Part shown: positions 16,203-25,965 of the stretch, one piece after another | How positions within the stretch are numbered: position 1 is the first letter of the stretch | Layout: every line of letters starts with the position of its first letter | Origin: Lachnospiraceae bacterium | GTDB taxonomy: Bacteria > Bacillota > Clostridia > Lachnospirales > Lachnospiraceae | Assembly: GCA_017962225.1 (NCBI GenBank) | Contig: JAGCVT010000010.1 | Location: 1 to 38,276, forward strand | Length of the DNA stretch: 38,276 nucleotides | Direction: 5' to 3' | Translations under genes and position numbers: made by a program | Notes under the pieces: model-generated | Told to the model about the DNA's origin: nothing | What the model saw: only the letters and a program-made list of their open reading frames with translations | Databases searched by the model: none

Positions 16203-16745
16203 TTATTTGGTTTCTGCCAAAACTTTTCTGTTCTTTACAATACAGATAACAAGTGAAACAACTGTCAGTATAAGTACAGCAATTTCCAATACAAGTGTAG
16301 GAATTGCAAGGAAACTTAAATCAGCGATAATAAATAAAATCATTATCATCTGAAGTGTGGTTTTAATTTTACCAGACATATCCGCAGCGATTACTACACC
16401 CTTTCCTGCCGCAACAAGTCTGAAACCTGAAATAATAAAATCTCTGCCGATAATTACAAGCACGAGGATATATCCGAATTTTCCAAGCGACCCTAATGCC
16501 AGAAGACAGATGAGCGCTGAACATACCAGAAGCTTATCGGCCAAAGGATCGGCAAATTTTCCGAAATCGGTAATCAGATTTTTCTTTCTGGCAATAAGTC
16601 CGTCAAAGAAATCGGTTAAGGATGCAATTATAAAAAGAGCAAATGCAACCCATTTTCCGAAAGGGATAAATGAAGCCATCAAGAAAAATATAAAAAATGG
16701 AATAATAATAATTCTGAGTACTGTCAGTTTGTTAGGTAAATTCAT
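16203..16745 (-). CDS. pgsA: CDP-diacylglycerol-glycerol-3-phosphate 3-phosphatidyltransferase
   Basis: This 180-residue integral membrane enzyme makes phosphatidylglycerophosphate, the first step to phosphatidylglycerol. It has the CDP-alcohol phosphotransferase signature D-x2-DG-x2-AR-x8-G-x3-D-x3-D (LTDFFDGLIARK, then DFGKFADPLADK) and several transmembrane helices. I place the start at 16745, where MNLPNKLTVLRI aligns with the family; it overlaps the rimO stop as ATGA, indicating translational coupling. An upstream extension lies entirely inside rimO. Confidence 0.95.
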   Translation of the reverse strand: MNLPNKLTVLRIIIIPFFIFFLMASFIPFGKWVAFALFIIASLTDFFDGLIARKKNLITDFGKFADPLADKLLVCSALICLLALGSLGKFGYILVLVIIGRDFIISGFRLVAAGKGVVIAADMSGKIKTTLQMIMILFIIADLSFLAIPTLVLEIAVLILTVVSLVICIVKNRKVLAETK

Positions 16746-18061
16746 TTTATTATTTCTCCGAATAAATCGTATTCCGAACAATCGGTTATTTTAACTTTAA
16801 CAAATGCACCGCTTAAATATTCTTCATCAGCTTCGATAAAGACATTTCCGTCAATATCGGGTGCATCGGAATATAATCTTGCGATATAAAAACCGTCTTC
16901 CGAATTGTATCCGTCTATAATGGCGGTAAACTTTTTATTTACAAAAGACAAATTCCTTTTTATCGAAATTTCTCTCTGAATTTCCATCAGTTTTTTCTGT
17001 CTCTGTTTCTTAAGTCCCTCTTTTATCTGAGGCTTAAAAGAAGCAGCCAGTGTGCCTTCTTCTTTTGAATAGGTAAAGACGCCGAGACGGTCGAATTTAT
17101 TCTTCGTAATGAACTCACAGAGTTCCTCGGCTTCTTCATCGGTTTCAGTCGGAAATCCGGTAATAAGTGAAGTTCTGATTGCAATACCGGGAACTTCTTT
17201 TCTTAATCTTTTTATAAGAGCCGTAATTTCTTTTTTCGAAGTTCTTCTGCCCATCTTCTGCAGAATCCTGTCGGATGCATGCTGGATAGGCATATCGAGA
17301 TATTTGCAGACCTTAGGATTATCTCGTAAAAGATTAATAAGGTCATCGTCAATCTCTTCCGGATAACAGTACATAAGTCTTATCCATTCGATGCCTTCTA
17401 TCTCACTTAATTTATAAACGAGTTCCACAAGGCTCTTCTTACCGTATAAATCAACTCCGTAAACGGTTGTTTCCTGTGCTACGAGAATTAATTCTTTTAC
17501 GAAATTCTTTGCCAGGAATTCTGCTTCTTTTATGAGCTCATCCATCGGAACGGATCTGTACGCGCCTCTGATTGAAGGAATCGAACAGTATGTACACTTT
17601 TTATCGCAGCCTTCAGCAATCTTTAAATACGAATAATGATACGGCGGATTTAAAAATCTTCTGCCTGAGGCGGACTGCTTTAAATTATTGTCCGGTATAT
17701 CAAAAATCTTCTCTTTATCTGATATACGTTTAAGGTCGTCCAAAATATTGGGAATTGCCGAAATTCCCAAAAAAACATCAATTTCGGGAATCAGTTCTTT
17801 TAAATCCTCATAATATCTCTGTGCCAGGCAGCCTGTAACCACGAGATATTTAAGATTGTCTTTTTTGTATTCCGCAAGTTCAAGTATGGTATTGATACTT
17901 TCTTCTTTTGCATCTTTTATGAACGCGCATGTATTTACTATTGCAATATCTGCATCTTCGGGCGCGGAAACAATTTCATATTCACTTGAAATATCGGCCA
18001 GCATATGTTCGGAATCCACGAGATTCTTGTCACAGCCGAGAGATGCAAAATAAACTTTCAT
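16742..18061 (-). CDS. rimO: Ribosomal protein S12 methylthiotransferase RimO
   Basis: This 439-residue enzyme adds a methylthio group to an Asp of ribosomal protein S12. Three domains are visible. The N-terminal UPF0004 domain has cluster cysteines in SLGCDKN, VNTCAF and VTGCLAQRY. The radical SAM domain has CDKKCTYCSIPSIRG (CxxxCxxC). A TRAM domain closes the C-terminus (about 375-439). MiaB is excluded by the RimO-type N-terminus and the IPSIRGAYRS segment. The ribosome binding site is weak, and a terminator separates it from rpoZ upstream, so it may have its own promoter, which I could not place with confidence. Confidence 0.96.
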   Translation of the reverse strand: MKVYFASLGCDKNLVDSEHMLADISSEYEIVSAPEDADIAIVNTCAFIKDAKEESINTILELAEYKKDNLKYLVVTGCLAQRYYEDLKELIPEIDVFLGISAIPNILDDLKRISDKEKIFDIPDNNLKQSASGRRFLNPPYHYSYLKIAEGCDKKCTYCSIPSIRGAYRSVPMDELIKEAEFLAKNFVKELILVAQETTVYGVDLYGKKSLVELVYKLSEIEGIEWIRLMYCYPEEIDDDLINLLRDNPKVCKYLDMPIQHASDRILQKMGRRTSKKEITALIKRLRKEVPGIAIRTSLITGFPTETDEEAEELCEFITKNKFDRLGVFTYSKEEGTLAASFKPQIKEGLKKQRQKKLMEIQREISIKRNLSFVNKKFTAIIDGYNSEDGFYIARLYSDAPDIDGNVFIEADEEYLSGAFVKVKITDCSEYDLFGEIIK

Positions 18062-18091
18062 CTATACACTTAACTTTCGTAAAATAATTTC

Positions 18092-18131
18092 AAAAAAAGA
18101 ATAAATACCCATCGAAATACGACGGGTATTT
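18092..18131 (-). terminator. Terminator of the yicC-gmk-rpoZ operon
   Basis: On the minus strand AAATACCCGTCG pairs with CGATGGGTATTT (one G-T wobble) around a 5-nt loop, and ATTCTTTTTTT follows. It lies right after the rpoZ stop. Confidence 0.8.
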
Positions 18132-18135
18132 AATA

Positions 18136-18363
18136 CTAACCCACAATCTTAATCTTGGAGTCGTTTAATTCTTTGACTGCGATTGAGAGGGGCTTTGCGT
18201 CTTCTTTATCTACAAGAGGCTCTGCGCCGTCAATAATCTGACGTGCTCTTTTTGATGTAGCCATAACTATCGAATAACGTGAATTAACTATAGGTGAATC
18301 ACCAGCCTCCACTGCGTCATAGTTAACTACATTCATCAAATCTGTGTAGGACGGATGTAACAT
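18136..18363 (-). CDS. rpoZ: RNA polymerase omega subunit
   Basis: This 75-residue protein is the omega subunit, which helps fold and assemble the beta-prime subunit. Features are the N-terminal MLHPSYTDL and the conserved SRYSIVMATSKRARQI helix. AAAGGAG lies 6-7 nt before the ATG, 2 nt after gmk. The gmk-rpoZ pairing is standard in Firmicutes. Confidence 0.95.
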   Translation of the reverse strand: MLHPSYTDLMNVVNYDAVEAGDSPIVNSRYSIVMATSKRARQIIDGAEPLVDKEDAKPLSIAVKELNDSKIKIVG

Positions 18364-18365
18364 TT

Positions 18366-18998
18366 CTATTCTCCTTTCGATATAACTTCAAGTTCTTTTT
18401 TAATTTTATCGATCAAATCCTGCTGTCTTCCGGGCGCATTGTGTGCCGTTGTAATAATGTTATGCAGGCTGTCAACACATTCATCCAGATCGTCGTTTAT
18501 TACAAGAAAATCATATTTGGGAATCCATTCTGCTTCCTCGATTGCTCTGCCTACTCTTCTGTAGATTTCCTCTTCAGACTCGGTATTTCTGCCTTTAAGT
18601 CTGTTGATTAATTCGTCTGCCGAAGGAGGTGTCACAAAAAGTAAAACCGTATTCGGGAATTTCTTTTTAATCTGCAGAGCACCCTGTACTTCGATTTCAA
18701 GTATAACGTCTTTGCCTTCTGCGATCTGTTTTTCAACATATTCCTTGGGTGTTCCATAATAATTGCCGCAGTATGAGGCGTATTCGAGAAGACCGTCCTG
18801 AATAATTGTCTGCTCAAACTTTCTGTGATCTACGAAGAAATAATGAACGCCGTCTTCCTCGCCGTCTCTTTTATCTCTTGTGGTCATTGATACGCTTAAG
18901 GAATAATTATCATATTTTTCCATTAGTTTTCTGACAAGCGTTCCTTTGCCTGCACCCGAAAACCCGGATATAACTACCAAGATTCCGTTCTTTTTCAT
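18366..18998 (-). CDS. gmk: Guanylate kinase
   Basis: This 210-residue enzyme phosphorylates GMP to GDP. The P-loop is GFSGAGKGTLVRKL near residue 13. The GMP-binding region includes SVSMTTRDKRDGEEDGVHYF, and the lid region is in RLKGRNTESEEEIYRR. It lies between yicC (12 nt upstream) and rpoZ (2 nt downstream). In Bacillus and many Clostridia a small remA (DUF370) gene sits between yicC and gmk; there is no room for one here. Confidence 0.97.
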   Translation of the reverse strand: MKKNGILVVISGFSGAGKGTLVRKLMEKYDNYSLSVSMTTRDKRDGEEDGVHYFFVDHRKFEQTIIQDGLLEYASYCGNYYGTPKEYVEKQIAEGKDVILEIEVQGALQIKKKFPNTVLLFVTPPSADELINRLKGRNTESEEEIYRRVGRAIEEAEWIPKYDFLVINDDLDECVDSLHNIITTAHNAPGRQQDLIDKIKKELEVISKGE

Positions 18999-19010
18999 AA
19001 TTAGAACTCC

Positions 19011-19889
19011 TTATTCGATGTTCTGTATCTGTTCTCTTATCTTTTCGATTTCTGTTTTGATGGTAATCGCAACATTTGAAATCTCAATGTCGGTAGACTT
19101 TGAAAGAGTCGTATTGGCTTCACGGTTAAGCTCCTGTGCAAGGAAGTCAAGTCTCTTGCCGACACATCCGCCGGTAGTAAGCGCTTCCTTAACAGCTTCG
19201 ATATGGCTCTTAAGTCTTACCATTTCCTCATCAACACAAACCTTGTCGGAGTAAATACAAACTTCTGTAAGTATTCTGGCTTCGTCAATCTGTTTGTCTT
19301 CGAGAACTTCTTTTATCTTGGTTGTAAGTCTGTTTTTATAATCTTCAATCGTCTTGGGATATCTTTCTTCGATGAAAGCAACATTCTTGCTCATCGCTTC
19401 GAGCTTCTCAAGAAGATCCGTTCTTAAATTCTCGCCCTCTTTGATTCTGGATACAACGAATGCATCACATGCTTCAACCAATACATCTTTTACGAGTTTC
19501 CAGATTTCGTCTTCGTTAATGTTTTCATCTTCGGAAACAAGTACTTCGGGCATTCTTGCAAGAGTCGAAACTCTTATGTCGTCGTCAAGTTCAAAATCTT
19601 CGGCCATCTTTGCAAAATACTTCATGTATTCTGCGGCGATTTCCTGATTGTATTTAATGTTAACGCTTTCTTTTGAATAATCTTCGTAGCTTACAAATAC
19701 ATCAACTTTACCGCGCTGAATGTAATCTTTTAATACTTCTCTGATATCTGCTTCGAACATGTTAAGCTTTCTGGGAAGCTTAATCGACATGTCCAAATAT
19801 CTGTGATTTACTGACTTAATTTCTACCGAACATTTAGCAGTAGGTGTTACCTTCTCGCTGCGACCGTAACCGGTCATACTTTTAACCAT
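19011..19889 (-). CDS. yicC: YicC/YloC family endoribonuclease
   Basis: This 292-residue protein has the family signature at both ends: VKSMTGYGRSE at the N-terminus and the C-terminal DUF1732 part with KRLDFLAQELNREANTTLSK and EIEKIREQIQNIE. YicC proteins are reported as endoribonucleases; the cellular role in Firmicutes is not well defined. It is the first gene of yicC-gmk-rpoZ, with a strong promoter at 19926-19954. Several cysteines (for example in TEVCIYSDKVCVDEE) are a lineage detail. Confidence 0.93.
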   Translation of the reverse strand: MVKSMTGYGRSEKVTPTAKCSVEIKSVNHRYLDMSIKLPRKLNMFEADIREVLKDYIQRGKVDVFVSYEDYSKESVNIKYNQEIAAEYMKYFAKMAEDFELDDDIRVSTLARMPEVLVSEDENINEDEIWKLVKDVLVEACDAFVVSRIKEGENLRTDLLEKLEAMSKNVAFIEERYPKTIEDYKNRLTTKIKEVLEDKQIDEARILTEVCIYSDKVCVDEEMVRLKSHIEAVKEALTTGGCVGKRLDFLAQELNREANTTLSKSTDIEISNVAITIKTEIEKIREQIQNIE

Positions 19890-19925
19890 AATTAACCCAC
19901 CTTTTGTTTTTTTGCATACCTAATT

Positions 19926-19954
19926 ATTATACTTCAAGAGTTAACGCTAGTCAA
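19926..19954 (-). promoter_or_regulatory. Sigma-A type promoter of yicC-gmk-rpoZ
   Basis: On the minus strand TTGACT (19949-19954) and a perfect TATAAT (19926-19931) are separated by 17 bp. The -35 lies inside the last codons of rqcH. Confidence 0.8.
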
Positions 19955-21715
19955 TTCATACATAGATATATCGGGCGTTGCAACCATTGAATAATACTTA
20001 TGATAAATAACCATGCCTTTATCTCCTTCGGCAGGTTTTTTGATGTGCTTTTTTCTGGTGTAATCGACTTCTACTTTTGACAGTCCGCTGTGTGATGAAT
20101 TAATCGATGCAATTGCGGCGCAAAGTTCGAATACTTCATCCGGCATATCCCATTCCGTAGCATCATTGTCTTTCTCTGATTTTACGATCACATGAGAGCC
20201 CGCAATGCCTTTGGCGTGAAACCACCAGTCATTACCCGTTGCAATTTTAAAGGTTACTTCTTCGTTCTGAATATTGTTCTTTCCGACATAGATATGATAA
20301 TTGTTATCATAAATATAATGCTTGATAACAGACTTCTTTTTCTTATCCTTGAGATTGATATTTTTACGAAGATAACCTTTGTCGAAAAGTTCGCTTCTGA
20401 TCTGGTTTAAATCGGAGGAGTTTTCGGATATTGAAATATATAAAAGCATCTCCTCGAGATATTTGGTTTCATCCTGAGTCTCTAAAAGAAGTTCGTTTAG
20501 TTTCTCTTCCCTTCTTTTTGCCTTTGAATAATCGTTAAAATATTTGTTCGAGTTGGCTATGATGCTTTTGTTTTCATCAAGCGGAATAACGATATTTTCG
20601 TTTGTATAATAATCAAGAACTTCCGCTTCCTTGCCCTGTGATAAGCTGTGACAGTAAGCTTTAAGAAGTTCACCGTATTTCTTATGCGTTTCCTTGTTCC
20701 CGCATTCTAAAAGTTCCTTATCCCATTCGGACATTTTGTTCTTATTCTTCTGAATATGCGAATTCAGCACGTTGATGATATCGTTGCTTTTTTGTAAGAT
20801 AACTCCTTCATCATGTTTTGCAGAGTAAAAATCATTTAAGAATTCGCTTATATAAGCATCTTTGTACTCTTTGGCCTCAATACCTTCGCTCATAAAAGAA
20901 TCATACAGGAATGTTGAATAATCATAGAGCGAGTTTTTCTTTGTGTACGCATAAAATGAAGCGTTCTCTTCTGCTGCTTTTATGGTGTCAGCAAATGCTT
21001 CGCAAAGAGTATTTATTTTTTTTGTATCCAAATCAATTACAGAGTTATCAGTCTCAAACCCGGCTCTATTTATAACTTCTTTGGCAAAAGCTTTTGAAAC
21101 TCCTTCAAAGTTTGAATAAAGCAAAGCGGATGTTTTTAACTTATCGTCATCATTTTTTGAAATGAGGCCGCTTAATTCTTTTTGAATATCGCATTCATAA
21201 GGATTAATCTTGGTAAGATCCGAAGGGAAGAAATAATCTTTTTTCGGAAGCACTTCTCTTACGGAACTGGTTAATGCGGATACTCTTTTGATACTGTCTA
21301 TAATAATATCCTTATCATCAGTCAGGATGATATTGCTGTGCTTGCCCATAAGCTCGAATATAAGCTTTTTAACCGAACGGTCGCCCATTTCGTCAAGATG
21401 CTCAATTTCAAACGTTATAATGCGCTCATTGCCTTTCTGCTTAACGCTTAATATTTTTCCGTTGGCAATGTATTTACGCAAGACCATGCAGAAATTAAGC
21501 GCGTTCTTTGGCGCCTCGCCTTTATCTTTTACGAGATATGTATACGACATCGAAGGATTGGCGGAAACAAAAAGATTGTATGTGTCTTTCTCTTTCTTGA
21601 TAACCAGAATAATATCAAAATTATTCGGCTGAATAACCTTTGAAATCCTGCCGTCCGTAAACAGTTCGCTGTATTCTTTTGTAATTCTTTTTATGCAAAA
21701 TCCGTCAAATGCCAT
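19934..21715 (-). CDS. rqcH: NFACT family protein RqcH (ribosome quality control)
   Basis: This 593-residue protein is the bacterial Rqc2/NEMF homologue. It binds stalled 50S subunits and directs C-terminal alanine tailing of the trapped peptide; older annotations call it fibronectin-binding protein. It has the NFACT-N domain (starting MAFDGFCIKRITKE, about 1-270), a helical coiled-coil middle (about 300-430) and the NFACT-R (DUF814) domain with GNDWWFHAKGIAGSHVIVKS (about 465-560). AAGGA lies 8-9 nt before the ATG. The gene appears monocistronic, between the glgA terminator and the yicC promoter. Confidence 0.94.
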   Translation of the reverse strand: MAFDGFCIKRITKEYSELFTDGRISKVIQPNNFDIILVIKKEKDTYNLFVSANPSMSYTYLVKDKGEAPKNALNFCMVLRKYIANGKILSVKQKGNERIITFEIEHLDEMGDRSVKKLIFELMGKHSNIILTDDKDIIIDSIKRVSALTSSVREVLPKKDYFFPSDLTKINPYECDIQKELSGLISKNDDDKLKTSALLYSNFEGVSKAFAKEVINRAGFETDNSVIDLDTKKINTLCEAFADTIKAAEENASFYAYTKKNSLYDYSTFLYDSFMSEGIEAKEYKDAYISEFLNDFYSAKHDEGVILQKSNDIINVLNSHIQKNKNKMSEWDKELLECGNKETHKKYGELLKAYCHSLSQGKEAEVLDYYTNENIVIPLDENKSIIANSNKYFNDYSKAKRREEKLNELLLETQDETKYLEEMLLYISISENSSDLNQIRSELFDKGYLRKNINLKDKKKKSVIKHYIYDNNYHIYVGKNNIQNEEVTFKIATGNDWWFHAKGIAGSHVIVKSEKDNDATEWDMPDEVFELCAAIASINSSHSGLSKVEVDYTRKKHIKKPAEGDKGMVIYHKYYSMVATPDISMYELTSVNS

Positions 21716-21739
21716 TTCAATTTTCCTTTTTAACCACGA

Positions 21740-21768
21740 ATACTATAATATCATAAAAAATGTGCCAA
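21740..21768 (-). promoter_or_regulatory. Candidate promoter of rqcH
   Basis: On the minus strand TTGGCA (21763-21768) and TAGTAT (21740-21745) are 17 bp apart. The -35 falls within the distal arm of the glgA terminator, so termination and initiation signals would overlap. Confidence 0.35.
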
Positions 21769-21790
21769 AGGTACATCCTTCGGCACATTT
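21755..21790 (-). terminator. Intrinsic terminator of glgA
   Basis: On the minus strand AAATGTGCCGAAGG and CCTTTGGCACATTT form a 14-bp stem with one G-T wobble and a 5-nt loop, followed by a T run. Confidence 0.92.
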
Positions 21791-21812
21791 AAATCTTATA
21801 TTTTATCTTTGA

Positions 21813-23258
21813 TTATCCGATCAGCCAGTCGTACATTTCCTGATACTTGTTGGCGGAAACCTGCCACGAGAAATCAACAGCCATGCTTCGGTCAATCATC
21901 TTGTTCCATTCACGCTTTCTGTCGTAGTAAATCTTCTCTGCGTAACGAATTGTATTAAGCATTTCGTGAGCGTTGTAATTAACGAAGCTGAAGCCTGTAC
22001 CCTTTGACTCGTATTCGTTGTAAGGCTCTACAGTGTCCTTAAGGCCGCCTGTTTCTCTAACAATGGGAATTGTACCGTATCTTAATGCCATAAGCTGGCT
22101 TAAGCCGCAGGGCTCAAAGAGTGAAGGCATAAGGAATGCATCACAGGAAGCATAAATCTTATGGCTCATAGATTCAGAATAGTAGATGTTGGCTGAAACC
22201 TTGTTGTTGTACTTCCAGTCAAAATGTCTGAACATATTCTCGTACTGCTCTTCACCTGTACCGAGAACAACTATCTGAACGGCATCCTGGCAAAGCTCAT
22301 CCATGATGTATGCAATCAAGTCAAAGCCCTTCTGATCCGTCAGTCTTGAAACAATACCGATCATCATCATTTTATCGTTTTCTTCAAGACCTAAATCGTG
22401 CTGAAGTTTTCTTTTATTTTTGATTTTTTCTTTTCTGAAGTTCTGAGCGTTGTATTTGTAATCGATAAATTTGTCAACCGAAGGGTCATATTCGGAATAA
22501 TCGATACCGTTTACAATACCTCTTAAATCGTTCTCTCTTGCTCGTAAAAGACCGTCAAGGCTTTCTCCGTAGAAAGGAGTCATTATTTCCTTTGCATAGG
22601 TCTCGGAAACGGTTGTAATCGCATCTGCGTAAACGAGACCGCCCTTTAAAAGGTTTGCGTTCTTATAAGACTCAAGCTTATCCGGTGTAAAGAAGTAATC
22701 GGGAAGGCCGGTAATATCTTTTACAGCGGGAACATCCCACTTACCCTGGAATTTAAGGTTATGAATGGTCATAACAGTCTTGATTCCGTGGAAGAACTCA
22801 TTGCCCTGAAATCTTTCTTTAAGATAAACAGGGATAAGACCGGTCTGCCAGTCATGACAGTGGATTACGTCAGGTCTGAAATCCAATAGAGGCATTGCAG
22901 CCAGTGCAGCCTTTGAGAAGAACGCAAATTTCTCAATGTCATCATAAACATTTGAGCTGTAAGGATGGAATCCTCCGAATTTGGATTCGTTATCTATAAA
23001 ATAATATTTTACTCCGTCAACTTCGGCCTCAAGAATTCCGACATATTCGTTTTTCCAATGGAAATCCATGTAAAAACTGGTCTTGTAAACCATTTTGTCT
23101 TTTAATTCCTGAGAAATACAGGTGTATTTGGGAATCATTACGCGGATATCGAAATAGCGCTTGTCCACGCATTTGGGAAGAGAACCCACTACATCCGCAA
23201 GACCGCCCGTCTTAATAAACGGAACACCTTCTGATGCAACAAAGAGAATGTTTTTCAT
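21813..23258 (-). CDS. glgA: Glycogen synthase (ADP-glucose type)
   Basis: This 481-residue GT5 glucosyltransferase extends alpha-1,4-glucan from ADP-glucose. The N-terminal KTGGLADVVGSLPK motif binds ADP-glucose. The GT-B C-terminal half has MIGIVSRLTDQKGFDLI and EPCGLSQLMALRYGTIPIV, including the catalytic Glu. CGGAGGG precedes the ATG. No other glycogen genes (glgC, glgD, glgB, glgP) are in the window, so glgA stands alone between recN and rqcH. The 137-bp upstream gap has several TATAAT-like words (about 23340-23370) and a TGCCA-T-TGGCA dyad, but no unambiguous promoter. Confidence 0.96.
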   Translation of the reverse strand: MKNILFVASEGVPFIKTGGLADVVGSLPKCVDKRYFDIRVMIPKYTCISQELKDKMVYKTSFYMDFHWKNEYVGILEAEVDGVKYYFIDNESKFGGFHPYSSNVYDDIEKFAFFSKAALAAMPLLDFRPDVIHCHDWQTGLIPVYLKERFQGNEFFHGIKTVMTIHNLKFQGKWDVPAVKDITGLPDYFFTPDKLESYKNANLLKGGLVYADAITTVSETYAKEIMTPFYGESLDGLLRARENDLRGIVNGIDYSEYDPSVDKFIDYKYNAQNFRKEKIKNKRKLQHDLGLEENDKMMMIGIVSRLTDQKGFDLIAYIMDELCQDAVQIVVLGTGEEQYENMFRHFDWKYNNKVSANIYYSESMSHKIYASCDAFLMPSLFEPCGLSQLMALRYGTIPIVRETGGLKDTVEPYNEYESKGTGFSFVNYNAHEMLNTIRYAEKIYYDRKREWNKMIDRSMAVDFSWQVSANKYQEMYDWLIG

Positions 23259-23395
23259 TTAACCCTCCGAAACAAAATAAAAGAAAAAATATAGTTTAAT
23301 ATACCTTCGAAAGCACAATTTATGCCATTGGCAATCTGATTATGCCCGATATATGGTATATTATACTATATTTTTATCTGTAAATAAAGAGACAA

Positions 23396-25084
23396 TTATA
23401 TGTCAATAGATTTTTTATAATCCAGTGCCTGCTTTTTAATCTCAGATGCATTATCAAGGAATTTGTCCGATCCCGAATCGTCACCGAGCATTCTAGCAAT
23501 TTCTTTTATTTCTCCGTCCTTATCAAGTACCTCAATATAGGTATTGGTTCTTGAATTGTCGGATACCGTTTTCTTAATCTCAAAATGAACATCCGCCATT
23601 GCAGCAATCTGCTGAAGATGCGTAATTAAAATAATCTGATGGTCCTTTGATAATAGCGCAAGCTTCTTGGCGACTTTCCATGCGGTAACACCTGAAATAC
23701 CGGCATCAATTTCGTCAAAGATAAGCGTTTCGGTATTATCACTCTTCGCTCCGACTGTTTTGATAGCAAGCATAATTCTCGAAAGTTCACCGCCTGATGA
23801 AACATTTTCAAGAGGTTTCAAAGGTTCGCCGGGATTGGTTGATATTTCAAAATTAACCTTATCGATTCCGTTTGCCGTATAATCATTCGCTTCGGTAATC
23901 GCAACATTAAACGAACTCTGATTGAAATTTAGATCCGAAAGACCTTCCGTGATAGCCTTTTCAAATGACTTTGCAGTTTTCTTTCTGACTTCGGTTAATG
24001 CATCCGCAGATTTCTTTAAAGCATCCTTTGCTTTTTCGTAATCCTTTAAAATACTCTCTCTTTTAACGGCGTAATCTTCAAGAGCAGCAAGTTCTTTTTC
24101 TTTATCGTCCAAATATTCAAGCACATTTTCAATGGTTCTGCCGTATTTTCTTTCAAGCTCGTTAATAAGATTGTATCTTTCGCGAAGTCTGACGAGTTCT
24201 TCCTCATTAGGTGCATAGTCTTCAAGAACGCCCATTGTCTCACGCTCAAAATCAGAAACGAGAGAATAAATATTGTTAAGTTCATCAAACATATCGCTTA
24301 AAGCAGAATCGTAAGATGATATCGCAGACATTTCACGAATGGATTTGTTTATCATTTCGCCTGCACTGCTCTCGTAATCATACATCATGTCTTTTACGAG
24401 AGATAAAGTACTCTGAATCTTATACGCGTTCTCAAGAACCTTTAATCTTTCTTCAACTTCAGCATCTTCGTTAGGCTTTAATGCAGCCGATTTGATTTCG
24501 TTTATCTGATATTCGAGTAAAGAAATCTCTCTTTCTCTTCTGACTTCATCAACCTCGGGACTCTCAGCCAGAGCTTTTAGACGCAGATATTCCGCATATG
24601 TCTTTTTATATCCCGAAACTGCGTCAGCGGAATCCTTGGCAAACGAATCAAGTATTTCAATGTGTTTTCTGGAATTTAAAAGATTCTGATAGTCGTGCTG
24701 TCCGTAGATATCAATTAAAGCCGATGCTATATCTTTTATGACAGAAATGGTAACAGTCTGAGAATTGAGCTTAAATACGCTTCTTACAGGCGTTATTTTT
24801 CTCTGAATTAATACGCAATCGTTTTCCAAAGATATATCATTTTCAATTAACTTATTCTTCACTTCTTCGGTGTCGGCAGTAAAGGTAATCTCTACGAGCG
24901 CAAACTCTTCTCCGGTTCTGATGCAGTCCTTATCCGCCTTTGCGCCGAGGGCTATAGCCAGTGATCCTAAAACAATCGATTTGCCGGCACCGGTTTCGCC
25001 AGTCAGAATATTGAGTCCTTTTGAAAAATCAATATCGATTTCATCGATAAGAGCAAAATTTTTAACATGTAAATTTAAAAGCAT
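23396..25084 (-). CDS. recN: DNA repair protein RecN
   Basis: This 562-residue SMC-like ATPase acts early in double-strand break repair. The N-terminal Walker A is TGETGAGKSIVLGSL. Long coiled-coil arms fill the middle (about 160-380). The C-terminal head has the ABC signature SGGELSRIMLAIK and Walker B TLIFDEIDAGISG. It is the last gene of the asp23-to-recN run, 17 nt after nadK, with GGGGG before the ATG. In many Clostridia argR lies between nadK and recN, and spoIVB and spo0A follow; none is present here. Confidence 0.97.
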   Translation of the reverse strand: MLLNLHVKNFALIDEIDIDFSKGLNILTGETGAGKSIVLGSLAIALGAKADKDCIRTGEEFALVEITFTADTEEVKNKLIENDISLENDCVLIQRKITPVRSVFKLNSQTVTISVIKDIASALIDIYGQHDYQNLLNSRKHIEILDSFAKDSADAVSGYKKTYAEYLRLKALAESPEVDEVRREREISLLEYQINEIKSAALKPNEDAEVEERLKVLENAYKIQSTLSLVKDMMYDYESSAGEMINKSIREMSAISSYDSALSDMFDELNNIYSLVSDFERETMGVLEDYAPNEEELVRLRERYNLINELERKYGRTIENVLEYLDDKEKELAALEDYAVKRESILKDYEKAKDALKKSADALTEVRKKTAKSFEKAITEGLSDLNFNQSSFNVAITEANDYTANGIDKVNFEISTNPGEPLKPLENVSSGGELSRIMLAIKTVGAKSDNTETLIFDEIDAGISGVTAWKVAKKLALLSKDHQIILITHLQQIAAMADVHFEIKKTVSDNSRTNTYIEVLDKDGEIKEIARMLGDDSGSDKFLDNASEIKKQALDYKKSIDI

Positions 25085-25101
25085 TTGACCCCCTTATAAA
25101 A

Positions 25102-25947
25102 CTAGTTTTCTTTAAGTTTCCTGTTAAGGGTTTCAAGGAAATTAACATTATTCATCTGAATAAAGCTTACATGACCTGCGTTCTTTGAAATAACGATCTC
25201 GTCCTTATACTGCAAATCGATATGTTCAAAACCGTCAAAATGCGCAAGAACAATCTGGCCCGTTTCTTCATCATGAGGTTCGCCGATTGTAATCTTTACA
25301 GTATCTTCAGCCTTAAATAAAATGCTTCTGTTCATAAAAGAATGGGCGGAAATCGGCGTAACCAGAATCATATCCGCACTGGGCTCCACAATGGGTCCTC
25401 CTGCGGAAAGATTGTATCCCGTTGAACCTGTTGGCGTGGAAATAATAACACCGTCGGCTCCGTAAGATTTAAGAAACATTCCGTTAACCGAAATGTCAAA
25501 ATTCAGAATCTGAAGCATTCCCCCTCGGTTTATACACACATCATTTAATGCTTCCGACTCAAAAATAAGTTCATTGTTTCTATAAACACGTCCGTGTAAA
25601 AGCATTCTTTCTTCTAAAAGATACTCTTTTCTTATAAGTCGTCCCAGTGTTTCTTCCAGTCCGTCCACTCCGGTCTGCGCAAGGAATCCGAGGTGGCCAA
25701 GATTAATACCCAATATCGGAAGATTGAATTTAGAGCACTTCTTTGCAACACGCATAAGGGTACCGTCGCCTCCTAAAACAAGCACGACATCACAGCCCTC
25801 GGCATCACTTACCGAAAGATTCGTCTCTCTGGAAACCTGAACAGGCTTTGCATACTCTACATTTTTCTCATCAAAAAATTCGCAGATTTTCTTGCAAACC
25901 TTCAGTTCCTTGTCCTTATAAGGATTTACGCAGATTAAAACTTTCAT
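25102..25947 (-). CDS. nadK: NAD kinase
   Basis: This 281-residue enzyme phosphorylates NAD to NADP. Key motifs are LVLGGDGTLMRVAKK (GGDG), the NE/D-type ALNDVCINRGG, and the glycine-rich TGSTGYNLSAGGPIVEP. GGAGGG lies 4 nt before the ATG, immediately after a GC-rich hairpin in the tlyA-nadK gap (25966-25997) that could influence translation. recN follows by 17 nt. Confidence 0.96.
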   Translation of the reverse strand: MKVLICVNPYKDKELKVCKKICEFFDEKNVEYAKPVQVSRETNLSVSDAEGCDVVLVLGGDGTLMRVAKKCSKFNLPILGINLGHLGFLAQTGVDGLEETLGRLIRKEYLLEERMLLHGRVYRNNELIFESEALNDVCINRGGMLQILNFDISVNGMFLKSYGADGVIISTPTGSTGYNLSAGGPIVEPSADMILVTPISAHSFMNRSILFKAEDTVKITIGEPHDEETGQIVLAHFDGFEHIDLQYKDEIVISKNAGHVSFIQMNNVNFLETLNRKLKEN

Positions 25948-25965
25948 TCATCCCTCCGTCAGTTC